Assembly (NCBI GenBank): GCA_004295105.1
Contig: SHNC01000213.1
Location: 1 to 43,429, forward strand
Length of the DNA stretch: 43,429 nt
Direction of reading: 5' to 3'
Source of the DNA: Betaproteobacteria bacterium
Lineage (GTDB): Bacteria > Pseudomonadota > Gammaproteobacteria > Burkholderiales > Rhodocyclaceae
Shown here: positions 15,238 through 25,519 of the stretch, one piece after another
How the letters are laid out: every line of letters begins with the position of its first letter
Numbering within the stretch: position 1 is the first letter of the stretch
Made by a program: the position numbers and the translations under genes
Notes under the pieces: model-generated
What the model saw: only the letters and a program-made list of their open reading frames with translations
The model's database searches: none
What the model was told of the DNA's origin: nothing

Positions 15238-18200
15238 TCAATGGAAGTCCCGGCTGCGGGCGTCGAGCGTGCCGAGCAGGGCGGAGTGGTCCACCGCGCG
15301 GCTCGCCTGCAGATGCACCACGCTGCCCTGGCGGCTGATCTGGCCATAGATGCCGAGCAGGCGGGCGCCGAGCAGGATGCGGCGCTGGCGCTCGAGCAGT
15401 TCGGGGCGGACGATGACGTTGATCAGCCCGGTCTCGTCTTCCAGCGTGATGAACATGGTGCCCTTGGCGGTGCCGGGGCGCTGGCGGCAGGTGACCAGCC
15501 CGGCGCCGCGTGCCAGCATGCGGTCGGGCGCGCCGGCGATGTCGGCCGCCGACAGGAAGCGCAGGGCGGCGAGTTCGCCGCGCAGCAGCGCGAGCGGGTG
15601 CCGACCCAGGGTGAAGCCGAGGCGGGCGTAGTCTGCACGCAGGTCTTCGGCTTCGGAGGGGGCGGCGAGCGTGGCGGGCACGTCGGCGCCGGGAGCATCG
15701 GCCAGCAGGCCTGGCAGCGGGATGCCCCCGGCGGCCTGCCACAACGCCTGGCGACGGTGGCCGGCGATGCTGGCGAGCGCGCCGGCAGTGGCCAGCGCGC
15801 GCAGCGCGCCGGCATCGAGTGCGGCGCGGGTGGCGAGTTCTTCCACGCTGGTGAAGCGCTGGCCGGGGCCGCCCGCCGTGGTCATGTCTCGAGTCGTTGC
15901 GCCTGCCGTGACGCTGCTGGCCCGGGCAGCGGCGATACGCTCGGCCGCATCCGCCTGCAGGCCGCGCACCATGCGCAGGCCCAGGCGCACCGCCGGCTCG
16001 GTACTACCCTCGATGGTCTCCAGGGTGCAGTCGCGCGCGCTGGCATTGACGTCGGGGGCGCGGACCTCGACACCGTGGCGGCGTGCGTCCTGGATCAGTT
16101 GCGAGGGCGAATAGAAGCCCATCGGCTGGCTGTTCAGCAGGCCGCACAGGAAGGCGGCGGGCTCGAAGCATTTCAGCCAGGCCGACGCATACACCAGCAG
16201 CGCGAAGCTGGCCGCGTGGGATTCCGGAAAGCCGTAGCTGCCGAAGCCCTCGATCTGGCGGCACAGGCGTTCGGCGAAATCGGTGTCGTAGCCGTTGGCG
16301 GCCATGCCGCGCAGCAGCTTGTCGCGATAGCGCTCGAGCTCGCCCTTGCGCCGCCAGGCACCCATCGCGCGGCGCAACTGGTCGGCCTCGCCGCCGGTGA
16401 AGTCGGCCGCGACCACCGCGAGCTGCATGACCTGTTCCTGGAAGATGGGCACGCCCATGGTGCGTGCGAGCACGTCGCGGATCTCCGGCCGCAGGTCGGC
16501 GAGCGGATCCTCGCCGCGCGCCGTGCGGGCGCGTGCCTCGAGGTAGGGATGCACCATGCCGCCCTGGATGGGGCCGGGGCGCACGATGGCGACTTCCACC
16601 ACCAGATCGTAGAAGCGCTGCGGTTTCAACCGCGGCAGCATGGTGAGCTGGGCGCGTGACTCGACCTGGAACACGCCGATCGCATCGGCGCGCGACAGCA
16701 TCGCGTACACCGCGGGATCCTCGCGCGGGATGCTGGCCAGCGTCAGCGCGCGGCCGCGCCAGGTTGACGCCAGCGCCAGGCCGCGGCGCAGCGCCGACAG
16801 CATGCCGAGCGCGAGCACGTCCACCTTGAGCAGGCCGAGGGTGTCGAGGTCGTCCTTGTCCCACTGGATCACGCTGCGGTCGGCCATCGCGGCGTTTTCC
16901 ACCGGTACCAGCTCGTCGAGCCGGCCGCGGGCAATGACGAAGCCGCCCACGTGCTGCGACAGGTGGCGCGGGAAGCCGATCAGGGCCTCGGTGAGCGCGA
17001 CGAGGTGGCGCACCACCGGGCTGTCCGGATCCAGTCCGGCCTCCTGCAGCCGCTCGGGCAGGATGTGGCGGCCGTCGAACCAGAAGTGGTCGCGCGTCAG
17101 GCGTTCGATCTGGGCCTCGCCCAGGCCGAGCGCGCGGCCGACATCGCGCAGCGCGCTGCGCGCGCGGTAAGTGATCACGGTGGCGGCCAGGGCGGCGCGT
17201 TCGCGGCCGTACTTGCGGTACACGTACTGGATGACTTCCTCGCGCCGGTCGTGCTCGAAGTCGACGTCGATGTCGGGCGGCTCGTTGCGTTCGCGCGAGA
17301 TGAAGCGCTCGACCAGCATGATGCCCAGCGTCGGGTCGACCTCGGTGATGCCCAGGGCCCAGCACACCACCGAGTTGGCTGCGGAGCCGCGCCCCTGGCA
17401 CAGGATGCCGGCGCTGCGTGCGAAACGAACGATGTCGTGCACGGTGAGGAAATAGGCCTCGTAGCCGAGCTCGGCGATCAGCGCGAGTTCGTGCTCGATC
17501 TGGCTGCGCACCCGCATCGGCGCCGGATCGGAAGCCGACGCAGCGGCGACGGGTCCAGCCTGCCGAAAGCGCCAGCGCAAGCCGCCTTCGACCAGCCGGC
17601 GCAGCCAGGAGGCGGCCGTCTCGCCGGCCGGCACCAGTTCTTCGGGGTACTCGTAGCGCAGTTCGTCCAGGTTGAAGTGGCAGCGTGCGGCCACCACCAG
17701 TGTTTCCGCCAGCAGCGCCGGCGGGTAGCGCCGGGCCAGCGAGCCGCGGTCGTGCAAACGGCGTTCGGCATTCGGCGCCAGTTGCAGCCCGGCTTCGGCC
17801 ACGCTGCAATGCAGTCGCGTGGCGGTGAGCACATCGGCGAGCGGGCGGCGGGCGGGGTCGTGCATCAGCGCGCCGGTGGCGGCCACCGCCGGCAGGCCGG
17901 CGGCGCGCGCGATGCGGCGCAGGGCGGTGATGCGGGCACGGTCCTCGCCGTCGAAGCTGACCGACACTGCCAGCCAGGCGCGACCGGGAAACAGCCCGGC
18001 CAGCCAGCGCGCATCGGCGAGCAGGGTGGCAGCGTCAGGCCGGCCGGGTGGCGGCACCAGCAGTGCCAGGCAGTCCGGCAGGCCGGCAGGGAGCCCGGCT
18101 GCGGGAGCCGGCCCGGCAGCCCCGGAAGGGTCCGTCGCGGGGGCAGCCGCACAGGACGCCGAAGGGGAATCCGGGGGAGCCATTGCCGGAGCGGCCTCGA

Positions 18201-18549
18201 GCGTTGCACGGGTCAGGTGGTATTCGCCCTTCGCCGCCGCCCGCCGCCCGGTCGAGATCAACCGCGACAGTTGTCCGTAGCCCGTGCGGCTGGTGGCCAG
18301 CAGCACCAGGCAGGGACCGTCGGCGAGACGGATCTCGCTGCCGGCGATCAGGCTGGGCGCGGCGTCGGGCGGCAGGTCGCGCAGCGCCCGGTGGGCCCGC
18401 ACCACGCCGGCGAGCGAACACTCGTCGGTGATCGCCAGCGCGGTGTAGCCGTATTCGGCCGCCCGCGCGACGAGTTCCTCGGGATGCGAGGCGCCGCGCT
18501 GAAAGCTGAAATTCGTCAGGCAGTGGAGTTCGGCATAGGGAAGGGACAT
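15238..18549 (-). CDS. dnaE2: Error-prone DNA polymerase DnaE2 (ImuC)
   Basis: A 1,103-residue C-family polymerase. Order: PHP domain from residue 1 (AELHCLTNFSFQRGASHPEEL), palm with PDIDVDF (Asp428 and Asp430) and LLKVDVLALGM (Asp577) as catalytic acids, thumb/fingers (GVFQVESRAQ, IVRPGPIQGGMVHPY), helix-hairpin-helix, and a C-terminal OB fold (GLVTCRQRPGTAKGTMFITLEDETG), a DnaE2 hallmark. DnaE2 performs SOS translesion synthesis, usually with ImuA and ImuB. Neither is next to it here. Low-complexity Ala/Pro/Ser insertions lie at about 120-157 and near 870-895. A LexA box ends 7 nt from the ATG at 18549. Confidence 0.95.
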   Translation of the reverse strand: MSLPYAELHCLTNFSFQRGASHPEELVARAAEYGYTALAITDECSLAGVVRAHRALRDLPPDAAPSLIAGSEIRLADGPCLVLLATSRTGYGQLSRLISTGRRAAAKGEYHLTRATLEAAPAMAPPDSPSASCAAAPATDPSGAAGPAPAAGLPAGLPDCLALLVPPPGRPDAATLLADARWLAGLFPGRAWLAVSVSFDGEDRARITALRRIARAAGLPAVAATGALMHDPARRPLADVLTATRLHCSVAEAGLQLAPNAERRLHDRGSLARRYPPALLAETLVVAARCHFNLDELRYEYPEELVPAGETAASWLRRLVEGGLRWRFRQAGPVAAASASDPAPMRVRSQIEHELALIAELGYEAYFLTVHDIVRFARSAGILCQGRGSAANSVVCWALGITEVDPTLGIMLVERFISRERNEPPDIDVDFEHDRREEVIQYVYRKYGRERAALAATVITYRARSALRDVGRALGLGEAQIERLTRDHFWFDGRHILPERLQEAGLDPDSPVVRHLVALTEALIGFPRHLSQHVGGFVIARGRLDELVPVENAAMADRSVIQWDKDDLDTLGLLKVDVLALGMLSALRRGLALASTWRGRALTLASIPREDPAVYAMLSRADAIGVFQVESRAQLTMLPRLKPQRFYDLVVEVAIVRPGPIQGGMVHPYLEARARTARGEDPLADLRPEIRDVLARTMGVPIFQEQVMQLAVVAADFTGGEADQLRRAMGAWRRKGELERYRDKLLRGMAANGYDTDFAERLCRQIEGFGSYGFPESHAASFALLVYASAWLKCFEPAAFLCGLLNSQPMGFYSPSQLIQDARRHGVEVRAPDVNASARDCTLETIEGSTEPAVRLGLRMVRGLQADAAERIAAARASSVTAGATTRDMTTAGGPGQRFTSVEELATRAALDAGALRALATAGALASIAGHRRQALWQAAGGIPLPGLLADAPGADVPATLAAPSEAEDLRADYARLGFTLGRHPLALLRGELAALRFLSAADIAGAPDRMLARGAGLVTCRQRPGTAKGTMFITLEDETGLINVIVRPELLERQRRILLGARLLGIYGQISRQGSVVHLQASRAVDHSALLGTLDARSRDFH

Positions 18550-18556
18550 TCGAAAA

Positions 18557-18572
18557 CTGTAAAAAAATACAG
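18557..18572. promoter_or_regulatory. LexA (SOS) box of dnaE2
   Basis: CTGT-AAAAAAAT-ACAG fits the proteobacterial LexA consensus CTGT-N8-ACAG exactly. On the minus strand, a -35-like TTGACT (18585-18580) lies 17 nt upstream of a weak -10 (TTACAG, 18562-18557), so the box covers the -10 and bound LexA would block transcription of dnaE2. Confidence 0.92.
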
Positions 18573-18705
18573 TCATCGAAGTCAATACCGCGGCGCTGCC
18601 GGCTACCGCCGCTTACATACTCGCTCGTCGTCGAGCTCCCCATCGGCCCGCATCCCCGGCACAATGCCGGCCTTGCCGACACCGGCCCGTCCTCTTCGCC
18701 ATCCG

Positions 18706-19954
18706 ATGCGTTACGAATTTCTCGTCGGCCTGCGCTACACCCGCTCACGCAAGCGGGCGCAGGGCCGCAACCGCTTCATTTCCTTCATCTCCCTGGTGTC
18801 GATGCTGGGCATCGCGCTCGGCGTCGCGGCGCTGATCGTGGTGCTGTCGGTCATGAACGGGTTCCAGGAAGAACTGCGTACCCGCATCCTCGGCGTCGCC
18901 TCGCATGTACAGATCCAGGGCATCGACAGTGGCCTGGCATCGTGGCAGCAGGTGGCCGACGAGGCGGGGCGGCATCCGTCGGTGAAGGCGGCAGCGCCCT
19001 ATGTGCAGGAGCAGGGCATGCTGTCCTTCGACGAGGTGGTGCGCGGCACCATGGTGCGCGGCGTGATTCCCGGCGAGGAGGACAAGGTGGCCGACTTCGC
19101 CCGGCACATGAAGGCGGGCGCGTTCGACGCGCTGCAGCCTGGCCGCTTCGGCATCGTGCTGGGGCGCGACCTCGCGCTGGCGTTGCGCGTGACTCTGGGC
19201 GACAAGGTCACGCTGATCGCGCCGCAGGGCCTGGTGACGCCGGCGGCGGTGCTGCCCCGGGTGAAGCAGTTCGAGGTGGTCGGCGTATTCGAGGCCGGCA
19301 TGTACGAATACGATTCGGGCCTCGCCCTGATCCACCTCGCCGATGCCCAGGCGCTGTACCGCATGGGCGAGGACGTCACCGGCGTGCGGCTCAAGCTCGA
19401 CGATCTCTTCGCCGCGCCGCGGGTGGCGCGCGAGCTGGCCGCCACGCTGTCGGAGCCGGGCCTGATGGTGGCCGACTGGACGCGCGCCCACGCCAATTTC
19501 TTCCGCGCGGTGGCGCTGGAGAAGACGATGATGACCCTGATCCTGTTCCTGATCGTCGCGGTGGCCGCGTTCAACATCGTGTCCACGCTGGTGATGGCGG
19601 TGCAGGAAAAATACGCCGACATCGCCATCCTGCGCACGCTGGGCGCGAGCCCGGCTTCGATCATGACGGTGTTCGTGCTTCAGGGCACGATCATCGGCCT
19701 CGTCGGCCTGGCTGCTGGGGTGATCGGCGGCCTGCTGATCGCACACAACCTCGACGTCGTGATTCCTGCGCTGGAGGCCATCACCGGCATGACGCTATGG
19801 AACAAGGAGGTCTATTACATCAACGAGCTGCCGTCGAAGGTGCTGTGGAGCGACGTCGTCAGCATCGTGTCGGTGTCTTTCGTGCTGACGCTCCTGGCGG
19901 CGCTGTATCCGAGCTGGCGGGCGTCCAAGGTGAATCCGGCGGAGGCGCTGCGCT

Positions 19955-19962
<8 letters not shown>
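18706..19962 (+). CDS. lolC: Lipoprotein-releasing ABC transporter permease LolC/E
   Basis: A 418-residue inner-membrane permease of the LolCDE complex, which extracts outer-membrane lipoproteins for transfer to LolA. The N-terminus [13 protein letters not shown]...[17 protein letters not shown] is the LolC/E signature. A periplasmic domain spans about residues 50-265. Three C-terminal TM helices follow, with an [16 protein letters not shown] coupling region and the [15 protein letters not shown] tail. Only one permease gene is adjacent to lolD, so whether a LolE exists elsewhere is not known from this window. It overlaps lolD by 8 nt. Confidence 0.93.
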
Positions 19963-20680
<718 letters not shown>

Positions 20681-20701
20681 GCCGTGCCGTCCGTCGCCGA
20701 G

Positions 20702-20737
20702 GCCTGCCCGGCGGATGTCCGCCGACGGGCTTCAGGC
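20702..20737. terminator. Second stem-loop in the lolD / DUF2062 convergent gap
   Basis: A GGCGGA-TG-TCCGCC core, extended by CCC/GGG and GCCTG/CAGGC pairs with small bulges, lies between two convergent genes. It could serve as a bidirectional terminator. There is no clear T-tract. Confidence 0.5.
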
Positions 20738-20742
20738 TTCGT

Positions 20743-21297
20743 TCAACCCGCGTCGCGCCGCAGGCGCAGGGCCTGCCGCTTGCGCCAGTGCCGGATCAGC
20801 CACCAGCGCCAGGCTGCCTTTACGGCCAGGTAGCCCGTGAGCGACAGGATCGCCGCCAGCAGCACCAGGCCGAGCGCCAGCGGCTTGCCCAGACCGGCCA
20901 TCCAGCCGATCAGCTCCGCTACCCAGCCGCCGAGATCCATGCCCGTCAGCTCCGGCGGCGGGGTGAAATGCGCGGCCCCATTGCCCATGACCCAATTGCC
21001 CAGGCCGAAGGCGAGGACGTAGAGCGGCACGATGGTGATCGGGTTCGAATACAGCGTGCAGATCAGCGCGAGCGGCAGGTTCACCCTGAGCACGACGCAG
21101 CAGATCGCCGCCCCCAGCATCTGCAGCGGACCGGGAATCAGGCCGCAGAACATTCCCACCGCCACCGCGCCAGCCGCGGAATGGCGGTTCAGGTGCCACA
21201 GGCGCGGGTGCAGCAGCGTACCGGCGAACGGGCGCAGCCATCGGTTGTCGCGGATGGCGTCGTGATCGGGGAGGAACTGCTTGAGGTGTCTGCGCAT
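20743..21297 (-). CDS. DUF2062 membrane protein
   Basis: A 184-residue protein with the DUF2062 layout. A basic N-terminus (MRRHLKQFLPDHDAIRDNRWLRPF) is followed by a His/Trp segment and then hydrophobic segments containing GVAVGMFCGLIPGPLQM-type and YSNPITIVPLYVLAFGLG motifs, characteristic of the family. The C-terminus is highly basic. The family is uncharacterised. It is convergent with lolD and divergent from comEC. Confidence 0.88.
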   Translation of the reverse strand: MRRHLKQFLPDHDAIRDNRWLRPFAGTLLHPRLWHLNRHSAAGAVAVGMFCGLIPGPLQMLGAAICCVVLRVNLPLALICTLYSNPITIVPLYVLAFGLGNWVMGNGAAHFTPPPELTGMDLGGWVAELIGWMAGLGKPLALGLVLLAAILSLTGYLAVKAAWRWWLIRHWRKRQALRLRRDAG

Positions 21298-21387
21298 GAT
21301 CGTGAGCGACGGCGATTCTAACAGCGCGCTGCGTGGCGGCGCGCAGGGCTTGCCGTCCCGCTATTGACGTTGGCATCATCGGATGCC

Positions 21388-23781
21388 ATGAGAATTGTCG
21401 TCGCGCTGTTCGCCATCGGGATATGGCTGTTCCAGCAGCAGGCCGAATTGCCACCGTCGTCCTGGCGCATCGGTGGCTGGTGTGCGTGGACCGTCGCGCT
21501 GCTGCTGTGGTTCCGGCTTCGCCATCGCCCGCCGGTGCCGGGGGAAGCGGAGCGTCCGCCCGTCCGCCGGCTCGTACTCGCGGCGCTTGCGGCGGGCATT
21601 GCGCTCGGTGCCGGTCTCCTGTGGTCGGCACAGCGCGCCGAAGGGCGCCTCGCCGACGCGCTGCCGATGGCGCTCGAAGGCAGGGACATCGTCATCACCG
21701 GCCGCGTCGACGACCTGCCCCAGCAACTGGCCGACGGCGTCCGCTTCGCGTTCGTGCCCGATGCCGGCGTGGAGGGTGTTCCCGGGCGCATCCAGCTCTC
21801 GTGGTATCGGCTGCAGGACGACGACGCCTCGCCCCCCGACGTGGCGGCGGGCGAGCGCTGGCGGTTCGTGGTGCGCCTCAAGCGCCCCCATGGCTTCGCC
21901 AACCCCGCCGGTTTCGATTACGAGGCCTGGCTGCTCGAGCGCGAGCTGCGGGCGACCGGCTACGTGCGCGGTGGTGCCCGCAGGCTCGACGCACAGGCGG
22001 CGTCCTTCATGGACCGGGTGCATCGGGCGCGCAGCACGATCCGCGACCGCTTCCTCACCGTGCTGCACGATGCCCCCTACGCCGGCGTGCTCGTCGCCCT
22101 GGTGATCGGGGACCAGCAGGCGATCCCCGCCGAGCAGTGGGAGGTCTTCCGTCGTACCGGCATTTCGCACCTCGTCGCCATCTCCGGCATGCACATCTCG
22201 CTCGTCGGCCTGATCGGCGCCACGCTGCTCGGCGCCCTCTGGCGCAGGGTGCCGCCTCTCGTGCTGCGCCTGCCGGCGCGAAAGGCTGCGGCGCTGGCGG
22301 CGATCGTCGCGGCCACCGGCTACGCGCTGCTGGCCGGCATGGGGATTCCGGTGCAGCGCGCGCTGATCATGCTGTGCATGGCGGGGCTGGCGCTGCTGCT
22401 CGGGCGCTCGCTGGCGCCGGGACGCGTGCTGATGCTGGCGCTGGCCGGCGTGCTGGTGATCGATCCATGGGCCGTTCTTGCCGCGGGCTTCTGGCTCTCC
22501 TTCGCGGCGGTCGGCGTCATCCTGCTCGTGCTGGGCGCTCGCCACGGCGTGCGCGAGGCTGGCGCCGGCTGGCGTGCCGCCGTGAAGACGCAGATCGCCA
22601 TCACGCTGGCCACCGTGCCCCTGCTGGTCGCGCTGTTCCAGTCGTTTTCCATCGTGTCGCCGCTTGCCAATGCGCTGGCGATCCCGGTGGTGAGCTTCGT
22701 CGTCACGCCGCTGGCCCTGCTCGCCGCCCTGCTGCCGATGGATGCGCCGCTGGACCTGGCTCACTGGCTGCTCGCGGTCCTGATGCAGGCGGTGACATGG
22801 CTGGCGGGAAGCGAGTTCGCGCTGTGGCGGCAGGCCGCGCCACCCGCCTGGCTGGTGCTGGCGGGCGTGGCCGCGGTGGCGCTGCTGCTGTTGCCGTGCG
22901 CAACCCCGGCGCGTCCGGCGGCGGCGACGGCGCTGGCCGCCCTGTTGCTGTGGCAGCCCGGGCGCCCGGCGCCGGGGGACTTCGTCGCCACCGTGCTCGA
23001 TGTCGGCCAGGGGCTCGCCGTCCATGTGCAGACGGCGTCGCATGAACTGCTCTACGATGCAGGTCCGCCCTACGGCGACTCCGCCGATGCCGGCGAGCGG
23101 GTCATCCTGCCCTTTCTCGCCGCCGCAGGCGTGCAGCGGCTCGACCGCATCGTGCTGTCGCACGACGATGCCGACCACGTGGGTGGCGCCGGCAGCGTGC
23201 TGGCAGGCCTGGAAGTCGAGTCCATCCTGGCCGCCGAGGGCGATGCGGCCGGCTTCTGGCGCGACGTCGCGCTGCGGCATGGAGACGCGCGACCGCTGGC
23301 ATGCAGCGCCGGCCAGCACTGGACGTGGGACGGCGTCCGCTTCGAGGTGTTGCACCCTTGGGCCGGAATGCGCCGCGCGCGTCGCAACAACGATCTGTCC
23401 TGCGTGCTGAAGGTGACGGCCGCGGGCGGATCGCTGCTGCTGGTGGGCGACCTCGAGGTGCGCGGAGAAGCGGCGATGATCGCGCGCTACGGCGCAGCGG
23501 CGCTGGCGAGCTCGGTCGTCGTCGTCGGCCATCATGGCAGCCGCACGTCGTCGTCCCCTGCCTTCGTCGATGCCGTGTTGCCCGAGGCCGCGATCCACTC
23601 CGCCGGCTATCGCAACCGCTTCGGCCATCCCTACCCCGCGGTGTGGGCACGCTGGGCCGAGGCCGGCGCGCGCAACTGGCGTACCGACGGCCAGGGCGCG
23701 ATCCGTGTGCGGGTGACGGCGGCAGGCGTTGGCGTGACCGCCGCCCGCGAGCAGGAACCGCGCTACTGGCATGGACGCTGA
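21388..23781 (+). CDS. comEC: DNA internalization protein ComEC/Rec2
   Basis: A 797-residue inner-membrane channel protein for uptake of single-stranded DNA during natural transformation. Order: N-terminal helices and the DUF4131 soluble domain (AGERWRFVVRLKRPHG...NPAGFDYEAWL), the Competence domain with many TM helices (RTGISHLVAISGMHISLVG), and a C-terminal metallo-beta-lactamase domain with LSHDDADHVGG and VVVGHHGSRTSSSP. The start is taken at the ATG 21388; a TTG at 21364 is possible and no clear Shine-Dalgarno decides. A complete comEC implies competence potential; the pilus genes are not in this window. Confidence 0.93.
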   Translation: MRIVVALFAIGIWLFQQQAELPPSSWRIGGWCAWTVALLLWFRLRHRPPVPGEAERPPVRRLVLAALAAGIALGAGLLWSAQRAEGRLADALPMALEGRDIVITGRVDDLPQQLADGVRFAFVPDAGVEGVPGRIQLSWYRLQDDDASPPDVAAGERWRFVVRLKRPHGFANPAGFDYEAWLLERELRATGYVRGGARRLDAQAASFMDRVHRARSTIRDRFLTVLHDAPYAGVLVALVIGDQQAIPAEQWEVFRRTGISHLVAISGMHISLVGLIGATLLGALWRRVPPLVLRLPARKAAALAAIVAATGYALLAGMGIPVQRALIMLCMAGLALLLGRSLAPGRVLMLALAGVLVIDPWAVLAAGFWLSFAAVGVILLVLGARHGVREAGAGWRAAVKTQIAITLATVPLLVALFQSFSIVSPLANALAIPVVSFVVTPLALLAALLPMDAPLDLAHWLLAVLMQAVTWLAGSEFALWRQAAPPAWLVLAGVAAVALLLLPCATPARPAAATALAALLLWQPGRPAPGDFVATVLDVGQGLAVHVQTASHELLYDAGPPYGDSADAGERVILPFLAAAGVQRLDRIVLSHDDADHVGGAGSVLAGLEVESILAAEGDAAGFWRDVALRHGDARPLACSAGQHWTWDGVRFEVLHPWAGMRRARRNNDLSCVLKVTAAGGSLLLVGDLEVRGEAAMIARYGAAALASSVVVVGHHGSRTSSSPAFVDAVLPEAAIHSAGYRNRFGHPYPAVWARWAEAGARNWRTDGQGAIRVRVTAAGVGVTAAREQEPRYWHGR

Positions 23782-23860
23782 GCCGCATGCGCGGGGCCGT
23801 CCGCGCTGCGGTGCGGAATGCTAGACTCGACGCGACTTTTGCCCGAGGGGGATTCCCGCC

Positions 23861-24775
23861 ATGAGCCTCATTTCCGACATCCGTCAGGCCTTCGAGCCCG
23901 ATCGTCCGCGGCATGCCTTGCGCGAGCGCAGCGTGCAGTGCATCGGCCCGCATGGACTGCATCGCTTGGCGTACACGGAATGGGGCGAGCGCGACAACCC
24001 GCGCGTGGTGGTCTGCGTGCATGGACTGACGCGCAACGCGCGCGACTTCGACGACCTCGCACGCGCGCTGGCGGATGACTTCCGCGTGATCTGCCCGGAC
24101 GTGGTCGGTCGCGGGCGCAGCGACTGGCTCGGCGTGAAGACCGATTACGGCTTCCCCGTCTATGTGCCGGACATGATCACGCTGATCGCGCGCCTGGATG
24201 TCGAGACGGTGCACTGGGTCGGCACGTCGATGGGGGGGCTGATCGGCATGTTCATCGCCAGCCAGCCGCATACGCCGATCACCCGCCTGGTGCTCAACGA
24301 TGTCGGGCCGGTCATCACCGCGGTGTCGCTGCAGCGCATCGGCGAGTATGTGGGCAAGGCGCCGGTGTTCGCGTCCATGGAAGCGGCCGAGGCCTATATC
24401 CGCGAGGTCAGTGCCCCTTTCGGACCGCTCACCGACGCGCAATGGCGCCACCTGACCCAGCATTCGGTGCGGCCGGTCCGCGGCGAGTCGGGGGTGGGCT
24501 TCGCCATGGTCTACGATCCGGCCATCGGCGATGCCTTCCGTGAGACGCCGGTCCAGGAGGACGTCGACCTGTGGGCGGTGTACGAGCGCATCACCTGCCC
24601 GACCCTGGTGTTGAGGGGCGCGGAATCCGACCTGCTGGAGCCCGCCGCGCTGGCGCAGATGGCCTCGCGCGGACCGCGCGCGCGGACGGTGGAGTTCCCC
24701 GGCATCGGCCATGCGCCGATGCTGATGGATCCGGGGCAGATCGCCGTCGTGCGCGACTTCCTGCTGGCTGCGTGA
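23861..24775 (+). CDS. Alpha/beta-fold hydrolase
   Basis: A 304-residue hydrolase. The oxyanion-hole HG appears in VCVHGLTRNARDF, the nucleophile elbow is GTSMGG with Ser123, the acid is probably Asp257 (GAESDLL), and His284 is in GIGHAPML. All catalytic residues are present. The substrate is unknown; ester or C-C bond hydrolysis are both possible. A GAGGGGG Shine-Dalgarno precedes the ATG. The DUF599 gene follows after 9 nt, so the two are likely co-transcribed. Confidence 0.88.
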   Translation: MSLISDIRQAFEPDRPRHALRERSVQCIGPHGLHRLAYTEWGERDNPRVVVCVHGLTRNARDFDDLARALADDFRVICPDVVGRGRSDWLGVKTDYGFPVYVPDMITLIARLDVETVHWVGTSMGGLIGMFIASQPHTPITRLVLNDVGPVITAVSLQRIGEYVGKAPVFASMEAAEAYIREVSAPFGPLTDAQWRHLTQHSVRPVRGESGVGFAMVYDPAIGDAFRETPVQEDVDLWAVYERITCPTLVLRGAESDLLEPAALAQMASRGPRARTVEFPGIGHAPMLMDPGQIAVVRDFLLAA

Positions 24776-24784
24776 GCGTCGCCG

Positions 24785-25492
24785 ATGCTGTCCGGCCTCT
24801 TCTCCGTCGTCAGCTACGCTGATGCCGCGGCATTGGCGTGGTTCCTGTTCGTCTGGGTCGGCTACGGCTGGCTGTCGGAGCACAGCCGGTGGGCCCGTCG
24901 CGGGCTTGCCGACGTGGGCGACCGCCATCGTCTGGCGTGGGCGTGGCAGATGCTGCGCCGCGAGGTGAGGATGCCGGATGCGGCGCTGGTCGGAAACCTG
25001 ATGCAGAGCGTGTCCTTCTACGCCAACACCACGATCTACATCATCGCCGGCGTGCTCGCGCTGCTCGGCACGCTGGACCAGGTGATCAGCTTCACCGAGG
25101 ATCTGCCGTTCGCGCGCGAGACCTCGCGCGCACTGTGGGAGATCAAGCTGGTGCTGCTGTTCGGCGTGTTCGTGTTCGCCTACTTCAAGTTCACCTGGGC
25201 CCTGCGGCAGTTCAACCTGCTGTCCATCCTGATCGGCAGCACGCCGGTGTTCAAGGACGGCGACGGTTCCGATCCCGGGCTGGCCGAAGTCTCGGCACGT
25301 CGTCTGGGACGGGTGAATTCGCTGGCGGGCGACGAATTCAATCGCGGGATCCGTGCCTATTACTTCGGCCTCGCGGCGGTCGCGTGGTTCGTGCAGCCGT
25401 GGATCTTCGTCGCGATGACGTCGCTGATCGCGGTGGTGCTGTACCGGCGCGATTTCACCTCGCCCGCGCTGATCGCCCTGCGCGACGACTGA
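24785..25492 (+). CDS. DUF599 membrane protein
   Basis: A 235-residue protein with about four TM helices (AAALAWFLFVWVGYGWL, TIYIIAGVLALLGTL, LVLLFGVFVFAYFKF, and a C-terminal pair). The FKFTWALRQFNLLSILIG and NRGIRAYYFGLAAVAWF motifs are those of DUF599. The family's function is unknown. The start lies 9 nt after the hydrolase stop. Confidence 0.85.
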   Translation: MLSGLFSVVSYADAAALAWFLFVWVGYGWLSEHSRWARRGLADVGDRHRLAWAWQMLRREVRMPDAALVGNLMQSVSFYANTTIYIIAGVLALLGTLDQVISFTEDLPFARETSRALWEIKLVLLFGVFVFAYFKFTWALRQFNLLSILIGSTPVFKDGDGSDPGLAEVSARRLGRVNSLAGDEFNRGIRAYYFGLAAVAWFVQPWIFVAMTSLIAVVLYRRDFTSPALIALRDD

Positions 25493-25519
25493 CGCGGGCG
25501 GCCTGCCGCGCACGCCGGC

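Noticed and set aside
21376..23772. A 798-codon minus-strand open frame opposite comEC
   Set aside because: The translation is His/Gln/Arg-rich with no domain, while the plus strand encodes a complete ComEC with all motifs.
23102..25513. An 803-codon minus-strand open frame
   Set aside because: It lies antisense to comEC, the hydrolase and DUF599, all with clear catalytic or family motifs; the frame itself has none.
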